Assembly: GCF_001282115.1 (NCBI RefSeq)
Contig: NZ_LJBR01000012.1
Location: 1 to 44,114 of the forward strand
Origin: Streptomyces sp. NRRL B-24085
Lineage (GTDB): Bacteria; Actinomycetota; Actinomycetes; Streptomycetales; Streptomycetaceae
Reading direction: 5' to 3'
Length of the DNA: 44,114 nt
Position numbers and translations under genes: made by a program. Positions 30,804-39,918 of the stretch are shown in pieces (position 1 is the stretch's first letter; each line of letters opens with the position of its first letter). The notes below the pieces were generated by a model. The model ran no database searches and was not told where the DNA came from. It saw only the letters and a program-made list of their open reading frames with translations.

Positions 30804-33800
30804 TCAGCCGCGTACCGTCACCGGAGGAGTGTTGTATCCCTCCGCCCGCAACCTCGGCCGGTCCGACGGCAGGGCGGACGCGGGCCACGACAGCGTGACC
30901 GTCCGGGTCTCGCCGGGCAGGAGCCACAGGTAGTTGTCGTCGTAGAGGGTCGGCAACACCCGGGTGCCGTCCTCGTCCAGCAGGGAGAGCCGGACCATCG
31001 CCGCGACCTCGGACCCGCGGTTGCGGACCGTGGCGGTCGCCGTACGCCTCTCCCCGTCACGCGACACCTTCGTGAGGGAGGCGGACAGCTTGGCCTGCTG
31101 GACCTGGTTGAGGGCGCGCAGGGCCTCGGGCGTGCGGCAGCGCCAGTACGTGTTGCGCGACCGGACCTTCCCGGTCGCGTCCGTGAGGGTCAGCCGCAGC
31201 AGGTGCAGATCCGGCAGGTCCTCCGCGGGTGCCGCGGTGAACGCCGGGACCGAGGCGGCGGGCTCCACGTCCACCCGAGCGGTCCGCGTGCCGGCGATCC
31301 GGCGGCCGGACAGGTCGTACGTCTCCGCCCTGACCGTGGCCCCCTTGAGCGCCTTACGGGTGTGGTTGACCGCGATGACCTGCCACTTCACCGGGTCCGC
31401 CTGGACGTGCAGGGGCTCGCAGGCGCTCCGGCAGCCGAAGTAGGCGCCGTTGACGTCGAAGTCGTAGTCGTACGTCTGCCAGACCGTGCTGTGCCAGGCC
31501 GGGTGGGACATCCACAGCATCAGACCGCTGGCGTTGTCCCACAGGTTGGCGTTCCACGCCTCGAACATGGCACGGAAGTTCTCGTAGTTGACGAACTGCG
31601 CCTTGCGCGTGAAGTCGTCCAGGTCGCGGGCGGTGCCGAGGCGCTTCTCGATGGCCGCCTTGTAGTTCTGCGGGGCCTGGTTGCCGCGCTCGCTCCAGTC
31701 GTGGAGGTACCAGGCGCCCCCGATGGGCCACTCGGGCCCGTCCTCGCCGACCATCGCGCGGGTGCTGGCGGCGGTGGACACCACGGGCATGCCGATCTCG
31801 GTGTGGAACCCGAAGTCCTTGCTGCCGTACGTCGACGGGTCGAAGTAGCGCTCCGGCTCGACCCAGCCGTAGGGGCCGCCGCCGGTGACGATGCCGCCGG
31901 CGGAGTTGTTCTGGTAGAGCACGCCGGGCACCTGGCTCTCGACCGCCTTGCGCATGCCCTCGTCCACGGCGGCCGGCGGGTTGCCCTCGTTGGCGCCGCA
32001 CCACACCGCCACGCTCGGGTGGATGCGGTAGCGCAGCACGGTGTCGCGGGCCGTGGACACGAACGCCTCGTGGTCCGGCGGGTCCATGCCCCAGGCGTTG
32101 GGGAAGTCGTTCCACACCAGGATGCCGTGGGCGTCGCAGGCGGCGTAGAACTCCTCGCGGTTGCTGCTGCCGACCCAGTTGCGGATCATCGTGAAGTTCA
32201 TGGCCCGGTGCATGCGCACCGCCGCGTCCATCCGCTCGGCGGGCATCCGGCGCAGCAGCTCGTCCCAGCCCCAGTTGCCGCCGCGCACCAGCACCCGGAC
32301 ACCGTTGACGCTGATCTTCAGGGGGTCGGGGGTGTTGGTGACGGTGGTGACATCGGTCCAGGTGTCGCCGTCGTCGGAGACCTGAATGGTGTACGTCTTC
32401 GGGTACGCCTGCTCCCAGACGACAGCCACCCGGTCGAAACGCCGGCCGGCGCCCAGGTCGACCTGGAGCCACTGGTTGTCCTCGTAGGCGGAGGACCACC
32501 GGGTGCCGGGATCGCCGTCGGTGGCGTGGACCGCCAGGTGGCCGTCCGCCTCGCTGGAGGCCCGCGCGTCCCGGTGCAGTGCCAGGTCAGTGCCCGGCTC
32601 CGCGCTGTCGATGACGGCGAGGGACCACAGGGAGTTGCCCCAGCTCGTGTTGCGCACGCCGCAGAACAGCCGGACGTAACGAGCCGTACGGGCCTCGAAG
32701 TCGGTCACCCGCAGGCTGGCGTCACCGCTGTTGAAGGGCAGCGGCACGGCCGTGTTGTCCACGGACGCGGCGTCCGTCCACTGGTCGCCGTCCGCGGAGA
32801 CCTGCACGACGAAGGTCCGCGCGTAGGCCTGCTCCCAGACCAGGTCGACCCGGTCGAAGGACTGCACCGAGCCGAGGTCGACGCGGATCCACTGGTCGTC
32901 GGCGAAGGCGGAGGACCAGCGGGTGTCCGGGTCGCCGTCGGTGGCGTTGGCGGCCGCGTGGCCGTCCTCGTCGGTGGTGGAGGCCTCGGCCGGGGCGTGC
33001 AGCGCGAGGTCGGTGCCGGGGCGCGCGCTGTCGAACACCGACAGGGCCCACAGTGAACTGCCCCAGCCGGTGGCCCGGGTCAGGCAGCGCACGCGGACGT
33101 GCCGGGCGCGCTGGTCGCCGAGCTGGACGGTCTGGGTGTACGCGTCGGAGGACGGGGTGAACTTCAGCGGGGTGTCGTACTCGTAGCCGAACTGCCGTAT
33201 GCCGAAACGGGTGGTGCGCCGGTCGCTCTCGGAGCCACCGCTGCGGGCGACCAGGGTGAGCTCGTGCAGGGTGGGCTCGCCCAGACCGTTGGGCCACCAC
33301 AGGTCGGGATTCTTCACCCGCAGCGCCCCGAACGCGTCGGGAGTGAAGATGACATCGATGTCTTTCCCCGCCGGGACGGTGACCGTGCGCGAGACGCGGA
33401 CGTCGCCGAAAGCGGCGGAGACGGTGGCCTCGTGGTCGGTCGTGTCGGCGTTGCGCACCGGCACCGTGAGGGTGAGCTCGGCGACCGACAGGTCCGGCAG
33501 CTTGGGCAGCACGGTGTCCACACGCGGGTCGCCGATGACGATGTGCCCGGTCGATCTCAGCCGTACGTGGTTCCAGATGCCGGCCGCCCGGTCCCGGACC
33601 GCGGGCATCCAGTCCCATCCCGAAGAGGCGAGGTACGTCGGCGAGTTGAGGTTCATCGTGTTGGCTCCGGCGTCCACCCAGGCCTCGCCCGCCGGGCCCT
33701 TGTCGCCGGGGCTGCCGGGCACCGGCATGGGGGAGACGCGCACGGCGAGCGCGTTGCCGCCCTCGACGGCCAGCAGGCCGGTGATGTCGTGGGCGGAGCG

Positions 33801-34895
33801 GGCGAAGGGGAACGTCACCTCGCCCACTCCGTGTCCGTTGAGCCAGATCTCGGCCTTGTGGTTGACGCCGTCGAACTCCAGCCAGACATGCCGCCCGCTG
33901 CCGGTGCGCAGGCCGCGGGGCAGGTCGAAGTCCCGCCGGTACCACCAGGAGTGCCGGGACAGCGCCTCGGGGATGCGCAGGTTGTTCAACCCCGCGACCG
34001 GGTCGGGCAGGTGACCCTGGTCGACCAGGGTGCCGAGGACGGTGCCGGGCACGGTCGCGGGCAGCCAGCGGCTGGTGTCGGTGCCGGTCCGCGACAGGGC
34101 CGGGCCGTCGCCGTCCGCCCAGTCGTCCATCGTGAGCGTCCAGCCCGACTCCAGCGGCACCGTGCCGTCGGCGGCGACCGTGAGCCGGGGCGTGTCGTGG
34201 CGGTGGGTGCCCCAGTCGGTCCAGCCGGTGGCCCTCGGGCGGTGGCCCGGGGCGGTGCCGTACACCGCGAAGCCGTTGAGGCCGAGCGGGTTGTCGCTGG
34301 AGCGCCGGCGGGCCGTCATCCGTACCCAGCGCGCCGTGACGGGGACCGACAGCGGGATGTCCACCACGCCGCCGGTGCCGGCCGTGGTGCGGTAGACGCT
34401 GCTCCAGGATTCGTGGTCGCGGGACGTCTCGACGACGAACTCCCTGGCGTAGCTGGAGAGGATCTCCTTGCCGGTGGTGCCCGACCGGGGGTTGCCCTCG
34501 GTCGGCGGGGTGAACACCGGGTCGCTCGCGTCGGCTTCGAAGGTCAGCCGTACGCGGTCGACGCGGCAGTCCGCCTGCAGATCGACCTCGATCCACTGCG
34601 GGTCGCCCGCCTCGGCCCGCCAGCCGGTGCCGCGCACCCCGGGGCCGGGGAGCGCGTCCACCGCGAACTCGGCGGGAGTGGGTGCGTAGGCCTGCGAGGA
34701 GACCCGGACCGGGCGGTAGGCGGCGAGCTCACCCGGCGCGGCGGAGGCGGTGGTACCGGTGGCGTCGGCGGTTCGGGGAGCGGCTTCGGCAGCCGGTGCG
34801 AGGACCGTGCCGAGGCCGAACCCGGCCAGCAGCGTCGAGCCGGTCGCGACGAGAGTGCGTCGGGAGGGGTGTCGCGGACACGCCTGTTCGACCAT
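30804..34895 (-). CDS. Exported GH2-family glycosidase with discoidin (CBM32-like) modules
   Basis: A 1363-residue exported enzyme. RRTLVATG plus a hydrophobic stretch to about residue 45 is a Tat-type signal. Then come an N-terminal F5/8 type C (discoidin) domain (about 55-190), the GH2 sugar-binding domain (SWWYRRDFDLP), an Ig-like domain, two further discoidin modules inserted at about 578-858, and the TIM barrel. The acid/base is probably Glu970 in CGANEGNP and the nucleophile Glu1033 in HTEIGMP, as in exo-beta-glucosaminidase and mannosidase-like GH2 enzymes. ATG 34895 has a weak site (GGA at 10 nt). A LacI-type palindrome lies in the leader. The exact sugar is not certain; chitosan- or mannoside-type substrates are plausible. 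Confidence 0.9.
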   Translation of the reverse strand: MVEQACPRHPSRRTLVATGSTLLAGFGLGTVLAPAAEAAPRTADATGTTASAAPGELAAYRPVRVSSQAYAPTPAEFAVDALPGPGVRGTGWRAEAGDPQWIEVDLQADCRVDRVRLTFEADASDPVFTPPTEGNPRSGTTGKEILSSYAREFVVETSRDHESWSSVYRTTAGTGGVVDIPLSVPVTARWVRMTARRRSSDNPLGLNGFAVYGTAPGHRPRATGWTDWGTHRHDTPRLTVAADGTVPLESGWTLTMDDWADGDGPALSRTGTDTSRWLPATVPGTVLGTLVDQGHLPDPVAGLNNLRIPEALSRHSWWYRRDFDLPRGLRTGSGRHVWLEFDGVNHKAEIWLNGHGVGEVTFPFARSAHDITGLLAVEGGNALAVRVSPMPVPGSPGDKGPAGEAWVDAGANTMNLNSPTYLASSGWDWMPAVRDRAAGIWNHVRLRSTGHIVIGDPRVDTVLPKLPDLSVAELTLTVPVRNADTTDHEATVSAAFGDVRVSRTVTVPAGKDIDVIFTPDAFGALRVKNPDLWWPNGLGEPTLHELTLVARSGGSESDRRTTRFGIRQFGYEYDTPLKFTPSSDAYTQTVQLGDQRARHVRVRCLTRATGWGSSLWALSVFDSARPGTDLALHAPAEASTTDEDGHAAANATDGDPDTRWSSAFADDQWIRVDLGSVQSFDRVDLVWEQAYARTFVVQVSADGDQWTDAASVDNTAVPLPFNSGDASLRVTDFEARTARYVRLFCGVRNTSWGNSLWSLAVIDSAEPGTDLALHRDARASSEADGHLAVHATDGDPGTRWSSAYEDNQWLQVDLGAGRRFDRVAVVWEQAYPKTYTIQVSDDGDTWTDVTTVTNTPDPLKISVNGVRVLVRGGNWGWDELLRRMPAERMDAAVRMHRAMNFTMIRNWVGSSNREEFYAACDAHGILVWNDFPNAWGMDPPDHEAFVSTARDTVLRYRIHPSVAVWCGANEGNPPAAVDEGMRKAVESQVPGVLYQNNSAGGIVTGGGPYGWVEPERYFDPSTYGSKDFGFHTEIGMPVVSTAASTRAMVGEDGPEWPIGGAWYLHDWSERGNQAPQNYKAAIEKRLGTARDLDDFTRKAQFVNYENFRAMFEAWNANLWDNASGLMLWMSHPAWHSTVWQTYDYDFDVNGAYFGCRSACEPLHVQADPVKWQVIAVNHTRKALKGATVRAETYDLSGRRIAGTRTARVDVEPAASVPAFTAAPAEDLPDLHLLRLTLTDATGKVRSRNTYWRCRTPEALRALNQVQQAKLSASLTKVSRDGERRTATATVRNRGSEVAAMVRLSLLDEDGTRVLPTLYDDNYLWLLPGETRTVTLSWPASALPSDRPRLRAEGYNTPPVTVRG
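32320..33160 (-). repeat. Two tandem discoidin modules (about 420 bp each) inside the GH2 gene
   Basis: The coding sequence repeats with a period near 420 bp: GCCTGCTCCCAGAC occurs near 32408 and 32828, and GGCGGAGGACCA near 32489 and 32910. Each unit encodes WSSA-(F/Y)-DNQW-like and VWEQAY motifs. The flanking residues TPLK and DPLK match, suggesting the pair was inserted into one site. Confidence 0.8.
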
Positions 34896-35511
34896 GTGTA
34901 GTCGTCCAATCACAACGGGTGAGAGAGGATGGTGCGGGTCGTCGACTGCGGGGGTCTCCCCTCGCTCTGACAACGTTGCCATAGGCTGTGGCGGCGGACA
35001 CGTCCCTGTCAAGACCTGTGACGACATGTGGGGCATTCGCCTCGGTCGCGCCCGAGTGCGAGACATGTGCAGGTGTGCGTCCGCGGCCTCGGGCGGGTGA
35101 CGGGTCCGCCACAATGTGTCTCCGTGGTGGGCTTGTCATGTGGGTGGCCCCGGGTGTGGACTACGGGAAGGCGTGGCCCGGGCGCGGGGCCGGATGTCAG
35201 GGGGTGACGTCTGTCCTGCCGAGGTGCTCCCGGCGCAGTTCGGGTTCGAGTGGCCGGCGGCACGCCGATGTGCCAGCGCACGATGTTTGACGTCGCTGGT
35301 CAGCGGGTCCTCGTCCCGTAGGGCGGCGAGTCACCGTGGGGTGTTCTCATCCGATCTCCGCCCGAGGAGTTTGCGGAGACCGTTTACGGGGTGACACGTA
35401 TCCGCGGACGGGGGCGTGAGGTGTGCCGGGGCCGGGGAGCCTGGAAGTAACCGGTTGGAAAGGTTGCGACAGCGGTTCGCGTGCCTCGCTCTCGGCCCAC
35501 CGAAACGCATC
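34896..35511. promoter_or_regulatory. GH2 promoter region and gene-free DNA (about 615 bp)
   Basis: No convincing gene. For the minus-strand GH2 gene, TTGACA (35007-35012) is a likely -35 box but no clean -10 box follows. It lies in a degraded 21-bp symmetric element (35002-35022, arms GTCACA/AGGGAC on that strand) related to the GTCACC sites. ACATGT hexamers occur at 35024-35029 and 35063-35068. The part from 35100 to 35511 shows nothing recognisable. Confidence 0.45.
34968..34981 (-). promoter_or_regulatory. Probable LacI-family operator in the GH2 leader
   Basis: TGACAACGTTGCCA, a near-perfect 14-bp palindrome with the central ACGT/AACGTT typical of LacI-family sites before glycosidase genes in Streptomyces. 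It lies between the likely promoter and the start codon. No LacI gene is in the window. Confidence 0.65.
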
Positions 35512-35542
35512 GGGCCCAGCGCACCGGTGGTGCGCTGGGCCC
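35512..35542 (-). terminator. Strong hairpin terminator after the CGNR gene
   Basis: A 14-bp perfect stem (35512-35525 with 35529-35542, GGGCCCAGCGCACC) and a 3-nt loop, 22 bp beyond the CGNR stop codon. Confidence 0.85.
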
Positions 35543-35564
35543 AAGTGACTCCGTCGCCGGAAGG

Positions 35565-36128
35565 TCAGCGGGCGGCCGTGGCCGGCGCAGACTTCTTCCG
35601 GGCGCGGTACGCGGCAGCCTTGATCTTGTTGCCGCAGGACTCCATGCCGCACCACTGGCGTCGCATGCCGCGGGAGCGGTCGATGTAGACCCGGGTGCAC
35701 TCGGGGTTCCCGCACTCCTTCATCAGGGGCACGTCGGGGCCGCTGAGCAGCTCGACGGCCTGTCGGGCGACGGTGGCGAGAGCCTGCTCGGGCGTCGCGT
35801 CGGTGTGCCGGCCCGACAGGGTGAGCTGCGGGGTCGCGGGCGCCTTGCGCGCGGCCGCGTTGAGCACGGCGAGCGCCTCCCGGTCGAACTCCTCGCCGAG
35901 CCGGCGGTCGGTGACGAGCCGGTAGACGGCCTCGCGCACGGTCGTGGCTTCCTGGACGTCCTCCTCCTTCCCAGGAGTGATGGCGTCCACCAGCCCGGAC
36001 TCCAGGTACCAGGCGTTCAGGCGCTCCGGCGTCACGAACATCTCGAACCGGGTCGAGCGTCGGGCCCGGAGCGTGGCCGCGAAGTCGAGAGCCGGGTGCC
36101 CGCATACGAAGACATGGTCAAGATTCAC
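35565..36128 (-). CDS. CGNR zinc-finger / ABATE-domain regulator
   Basis: A 187-residue protein. Residues 1 to about 130 form the ABATE domain (GHPALDFAATLRAR at the N-terminus), thought to be a stress- or ligand-sensing fold; the C-terminus is the CGNR zinc finger, CGNPECTRVYID ... RRQWCGMESCGN, with four Cys, then a basic tail. Such proteins are putative DNA-binding regulators. The start is GTG 36128 with no proper ribosome binding site. The promoter carries one good and one degraded GTCACC operator 41 bp apart, the good one touching the start codon, so autoregulation is likely. It is my candidate for the regulator of all the GTCACC sites here. Confidence 0.9.
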   Translation of the reverse strand: MNLDHVFVCGHPALDFAATLRARRSTRFEMFVTPERLNAWYLESGLVDAITPGKEEDVQEATTVREAVYRLVTDRRLGEEFDREALAVLNAAARKAPATPQLTLSGRHTDATPEQALATVARQAVELLSGPDVPLMKECGNPECTRVYIDRSRGMRRQWCGMESCGNKIKAAAYRARKKSAPATAAR

Positions 36129-36190
36129 ATCACCATTTTGACAGGTGACTTATGTGGAACGCAAGAACCGTCACCCCTCCAACCGGTTCC
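36129..36190 (-). promoter_or_regulatory. CGNR promoter with one good and one degraded GTCACC operator
   Basis: Site 36129-36149 (arms ATCACC/GGTGAC) abuts the GTG start; site 36170-36190 (arms GTCACC/GGTTCC) is degraded; centres are 41 bp apart. On the minus strand, TTGCGT with CAAAAT (spacer 18) could be the promoter, which would make the mRNA leaderless and place the -10 box in the operator. TTGGAG in the far site is an alternative -35. Confidence 0.68.
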
Positions 36191-36241
36191 CGGAACGGCA
36201 GCGTGTCCGTGATCGTACGACATCTGACCCGATGGGCCTGG

Positions 36242-37933
36242 TCAGAGTAGTTGAGGGCGGTGTTCGACGAGGGCGGGTCCTCCTTCTCCCTGATGACCGG
36301 CTCCGGGGGTCAGGCGTAGTTCGCGGCCCTGCCAGCGGCGGCGCAGCCAGCGGTCGTGGCTCGCGACGACGATCGCGCCGAGGCCCGGACCCAGGGCGGC
36401 CTCCAGTTCGTCGCACAGGGCGGGGGAGAGGTGGTTGGTGGGCTCGTCGAGGAGGAGGAGCCGCGGCGGGCAGGCCACCAGGAGGGCCAGCGCGAGGCGC
36501 CGGCGCTGGCCCACGGACAGGTGGCCGACCGGCTTGTCCAGATCCGCCTCGTGCATCAGGCCGAGCGAGTTCAGCGGCACTTCCTCGGCCCGCCGGGTGC
36601 CCAGCGCCTGCTCGTAGGTGTCGCGGACGGTGCGGTCGGGCCGCTCGAACGCGGTGTCCTGCGTGAGCAGTCCCACCGTCAGCCCGCGCCTCCGGTGGAC
36701 CCCGCCCTCGGCCGGGAGATGTCCGGCGAGTACGGCGAGGAGCGTCGACTTGCCCGCCCCGTTGCCGCCTGTGACCAGCAGCCGGTCGACCGGTGAGATC
36801 TCCAGGCCGCTCACCGAGAGCCGCCCGGGGACCCATACGTCACGCAGCCAGACCAGGGGACCGCCGTCCTCCTCGCTGCGCGCGGCCAGTTCCCCGGCGG
36901 CGAACCGCAGCGGGCGCGGCGGCTCGGCGACTCGGGTGCGTTCCAGCTCCTCCAGGCGCCGGGCGGCGTTGCGGACCCGGCGGGAGATCTGGCTCTGCAC
37001 CCGGCCCGCCCGGTGGCCGTAGCCCATCTTCTCGTTGTCGGTAGGGCCTCGGTCCGGCGCGACCCGGTGTGCGGTCACACCCGCCGTCTGCCGCAGCTGC
37101 GTCAGCTCCTCCTGCTCCTCGGCGTACCGGCGCTCCCAGCGGTCCCGTTCGGCGCGCTTCTGTGCCAGGTAGGCGCTGTAGCCGCCGCCGTAGCGGACCG
37201 GGCCGTCGACCGCCGGGTCGAGGTCGATCAGGTCTGTGCAGACGGCGTCGAGGAAGGCCCGGTCGTGGCTGGCGGCGACCACGGTGCCGGGCAGCTCGCG
37301 GAGCTGCACCTCCAGGAAGGCGGCGGCTCCGTCGTCGAGGTGGTTGGTCGGCTCGTCCAGCAGCAGCGCCGAGGGCCGCCGTACGAGCAGGGCGGCCAGG
37401 GCGAGGCGGCCGCGCTGCCCGCCGGAGAGCGAGCCGAGCGTGCGGTCGTGACCGAGCGCGCCGAGGCCCAGGCCGTCCAGCACCAGGGCGGCGCGTCGGT
37501 CGGCGTCCCAGGACTCGCGGTGCTGGGCCTGTTCCAGGCGCCTGCCGTAGGCGTCGAGGAGCTCCTGATGGGCCGGGTCGTCCTCGGGGACGTGGGAGAG
37601 TTCCGCGCCGAGCCGGTCCAGCTCGGCGAGGTCCTCGCGGGCCTCGCGCAGTGCCTCGTCCAGCACTGCGGCGATGGTGGCGTCGGCGTCGTAGGGCATC
37701 TCCTGGTGGAGGAAACCCAGATCGGCGGGGCGGGTGACGCTGCCCGCGTCCGGGACGTCCACGCCGGCGAGGACGCGCAGCAGGGTGGACTTGCCGACGC
37801 CGTTCTCGCCGATCAGGCCGATGCGCCGGCCGGGGGCGGCGGTCAGGGAGATGCCGTCGAGGACGCGGCGGTCGCCGAGGGTGCGGACGAGGTCGTGGGC
37901 GAGCAGCGCGGGCTGCGGGGCGTGCTGGGGCAT
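36242..37933 (-). CDS. ABC-F family ATPase (ribosome-associated, antibiotic-resistance type)
   Basis: A 563-residue protein with two ABC ATPase domains and no membrane part. First domain: Walker A GENGVGKST, signature LSGGQ, Walker B LLLDEPTNHLD. Linker with coiled coil (RAERDRWERRYAEEQEEL). Second domain: GGNGAGKST, signature LSVGQ and LLLDEPTNHLS. ABC-F proteins bind the ribosomal E site and displace antibiotics or modulate translation. The start ATG 37933 follows GGACGG; an upstream ATG (37996) has no site. It is 79 nt downstream of a second ABC-F gene on the same strand, so the two form an operon. Which drug, if any, is unknown. Confidence 0.93.
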   Translation of the reverse strand: MPQHAPQPALLAHDLVRTLGDRRVLDGISLTAAPGRRIGLIGENGVGKSTLLRVLAGVDVPDAGSVTRPADLGFLHQEMPYDADATIAAVLDEALREAREDLAELDRLGAELSHVPEDDPAHQELLDAYGRRLEQAQHRESWDADRRAALVLDGLGLGALGHDRTLGSLSGGQRGRLALAALLVRRPSALLLDEPTNHLDDGAAAFLEVQLRELPGTVVAASHDRAFLDAVCTDLIDLDPAVDGPVRYGGGYSAYLAQKRAERDRWERRYAEEQEELTQLRQTAGVTAHRVAPDRGPTDNEKMGYGHRAGRVQSQISRRVRNAARRLEELERTRVAEPPRPLRFAAGELAARSEEDGGPLVWLRDVWVPGRLSVSGLEISPVDRLLVTGGNGAGKSTLLAVLAGHLPAEGGVHRRRGLTVGLLTQDTAFERPDRTVRDTYEQALGTRRAEEVPLNSLGLMHEADLDKPVGHLSVGQRRRLALALLVACPPRLLLLDEPTNHLSPALCDELEAALGPGLGAIVVASHDRWLRRRWQGRELRLTPGAGHQGEGGPALVEHRPQLL

Positions 37934-38012
37934 GGGGAACCGTCCGACGTGTTCGGTGTTCGGCCCGCGGGGCGTCTCGCCTCGGGCACGGGCCATGTCA
38001 CACGTCGGCGGT

Positions 38013-39647
38013 TCACACCTCGGGGGCTCCCGTCTCGGTGAGGGTGCCGTCGGCCAGCCGCAGCCAGCGGTTCACACCGATCTCGGCGAGGAACCGCTCG
38101 TCGTGGCTGACCACCATGAAGGCGCCCTGGTAGGAGTTGAGCGCGCCCTCCAACTGGGCGGCGCTTACCAGGTCGAGGTTGTTGGTCGGCTCGTCGAGCA
38201 GCAGCAGGTGCGGGGCCGGTTCGGCGCACAGCACGCAGGCCAGGGTGGCGCGCAGGCGTTCGCCGCCGGAGAGCACGCCGACCGGCAGGTGGGCGCGGGC
38301 GCCCCGGAAGAGGAAGCGGGCGAGGAGGTTCATGCGCTCCGCCTCGGGCCGCTCGGGGGCGAACGCGGCGAAGTTCTCCGCGACCGTGCGGTCCGGGTCC
38401 AGCAGGTCGAGGCGCTGCGAGAGGTAGGCGATCCGGCCGTCGTTGCGCTTGATCTCCCCGCCTTCCGGCGCGAGGTCACCGGTGACCAGCCGCATCAGGG
38501 TGGTCTTTCCGGCGCCGTTGGGGCCGGTCAGCGCGATGCGCTCGGGGCCGCGGACGGTCAGATCGATGCCGCCCGGGGCGAACACCTGCCTGTCCCCGAG
38601 GCGGGCCTGCATGCCCTCGCCGATGAAGAGGTTCCGCCCGGCGGGTACCTGGGTGTCGGGCAGTTCCAGCGTGAGGCGCTGCTCGTCGCGCAGCGCGCGT
38701 CCGGCCTCGTCCAGGCGTGCCTTGGCCTCGCTGACGCGGGAGGCGTGCATCGTGCCGGACTTGCCCGCGGCCTCCTGCGCGCCGCGTTTCATGTTGCCGG
38801 CGAAGATCTTGGGAAGGCCGGCGTTCTTGAGGTTCTTGGAGGCGTTGCTCATCCGGCGCTCGGCGCGTTCCCGGGCCTGCTGCATCTCCCGCTTCTCCCG
38901 CTTCAGCTCCTGCTCGGCGTTGCGGACGTTCTTCTCGGCGACCTCCTGCTCGGCCCGCACGGCTTCCTCGTACTCGGTGAAGTTGCCGCCGTAGAAGCGG
39001 AGTTCGTCGCTGCCCAGCTCGGCGATGCGGTCCATGCGGTCGAGCAGCGCGCGGTCATGGCTGACCAGCAGCAGGCAGCCGGTGAAGTCCGAGAGCACGG
39101 CGTAGAGCTTGTGCCGGGCCTCGGTGTCGAGGTTGTTGGTGGGTTCGTCGAGCAGCAGGACGTCGGGGCGCCTGAGCAGCTGGGCGGCGAGGCCGAGGGA
39201 GACGACCTGGCCGCCGCTGAGCGTGCGCAGACTGCGGTCCAGGCTCAGGTCGGCCAGGCCCAGGCGGTCGAGCTGGGCGCGGGTGCGCTCCTCGATGTCC
39301 CAGTCGTCGCCGATGGTGGCGAAGTGCTTCTCGTCGACGTCCCCGGACTCCACGGCGTCCAGGGCGCGGATCACGTCGGCGATTCCCAGCACCTCGGCGA
39401 CGGTGAGATCACCGGTCAGGGGCAGGCTCTGCGGGAGGTAGCCGAGGGTGCCGCCCACGCTCAAGGAGCCGGTGGCGGGCTTGAGTTCACCGGCGAGCAG
39501 TTTGAGCAGGGTGGACTTGCCGGAGCCGTTGGGGGCGACCAGGCCGGTGCGGCCACCGGCCACGGTGAAGGACAGGTCCTGGAAGACCGGGGTGTCGTCG
39601 GGCCAGGCGAAGGAGAGGTTCGAGCAGACGATCGCGGTGTCGGACAT
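38013..39647 (-). CDS. ABC-F family ATPase
   Basis: A 544-residue ABC-F protein. First domain: Walker A APNGSGKST, signature LSGGQ, Walker B LLLDEPTNNLD; a Lys/Arg/Glu-rich coiled-coil linker near residues 225-300 (REKREMQQARERAERR); second domain GPNGAGKTT, LSGGE and LLLDEPTNNLD. It is a different subfamily from the neighbour (longer linker, different second signature), so they are not a recent duplication. ATG 39647 has GAGG about 8 nt upstream. The leader before it is unusually long (about 200 nt) and can form alternative hairpins. First gene of the two-gene operon. Confidence 0.94.
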   Translation of the reverse strand: MSDTAIVCSNLSFAWPDDTPVFQDLSFTVAGGRTGLVAPNGSGKSTLLKLLAGELKPATGSLSVGGTLGYLPQSLPLTGDLTVAEVLGIADVIRALDAVESGDVDEKHFATIGDDWDIEERTRAQLDRLGLADLSLDRSLRTLSGGQVVSLGLAAQLLRRPDVLLLDEPTNNLDTEARHKLYAVLSDFTGCLLLVSHDRALLDRMDRIAELGSDELRFYGGNFTEYEEAVRAEQEVAEKNVRNAEQELKREKREMQQARERAERRMSNASKNLKNAGLPKIFAGNMKRGAQEAAGKSGTMHASRVSEAKARLDEAGRALRDEQRLTLELPDTQVPAGRNLFIGEGMQARLGDRQVFAPGGIDLTVRGPERIALTGPNGAGKTTLMRLVTGDLAPEGGEIKRNDGRIAYLSQRLDLLDPDRTVAENFAAFAPERPEAERMNLLARFLFRGARAHLPVGVLSGGERLRATLACVLCAEPAPHLLLLDEPTNNLDLVSAAQLEGALNSYQGAFMVVSHDERFLAEIGVNRWLRLADGTLTETGAPEV

Positions 39648-39875
39648 GGAGGCGACCTCGAAAGGACGGAGGGCAGAGCTGGTACCGCTGCCCTGGGCAG
39701 ACGTGGGAAAAGGGGACGACGAAACGGACCACCTCGGCAGCGCTCCTGAGCGCCGGCCGGTGGCCGTCAGATCCGGATCTCACCCGGAGATGTCGTCTTC
39801 ACCCACCACGTCTGTGACTCCTCGATCGACGGTCAATGTCTCCACAAGCCTAACAGCCGACCCTCCGACCGGTCG
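39648..39875 (-). promoter_or_regulatory. Long structured leader of the ABC-F operon
   Basis: A possible promoter is TCGACC with TAGGCT (near 39872 and 39848, minus strand, spacer 18), giving about 195 nt of leader. Three complementary blocks lie near the end: 39695-39700, 39688-39693 and 39671-39676; the middle one can pair with either neighbour, so two hairpins exclude each other. GCGCT-N4-AGCGC sits at 39740-39753. Drug-dependent attenuation is known for several ABC-F genes; here it is inference. Confidence 0.45.
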
Positions 39876-39918
39876 ACGGGTTTTGCCCTGGGGCGACCGC
39901 ATACGTGTGCGCGAATGC

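Noticed and set aside
30576..33056. 826-residue open frame on the plus strand
   Set aside because: Antisense of the GH2 gene; the GH2 catalytic and discoidin motifs fix the coding strand.
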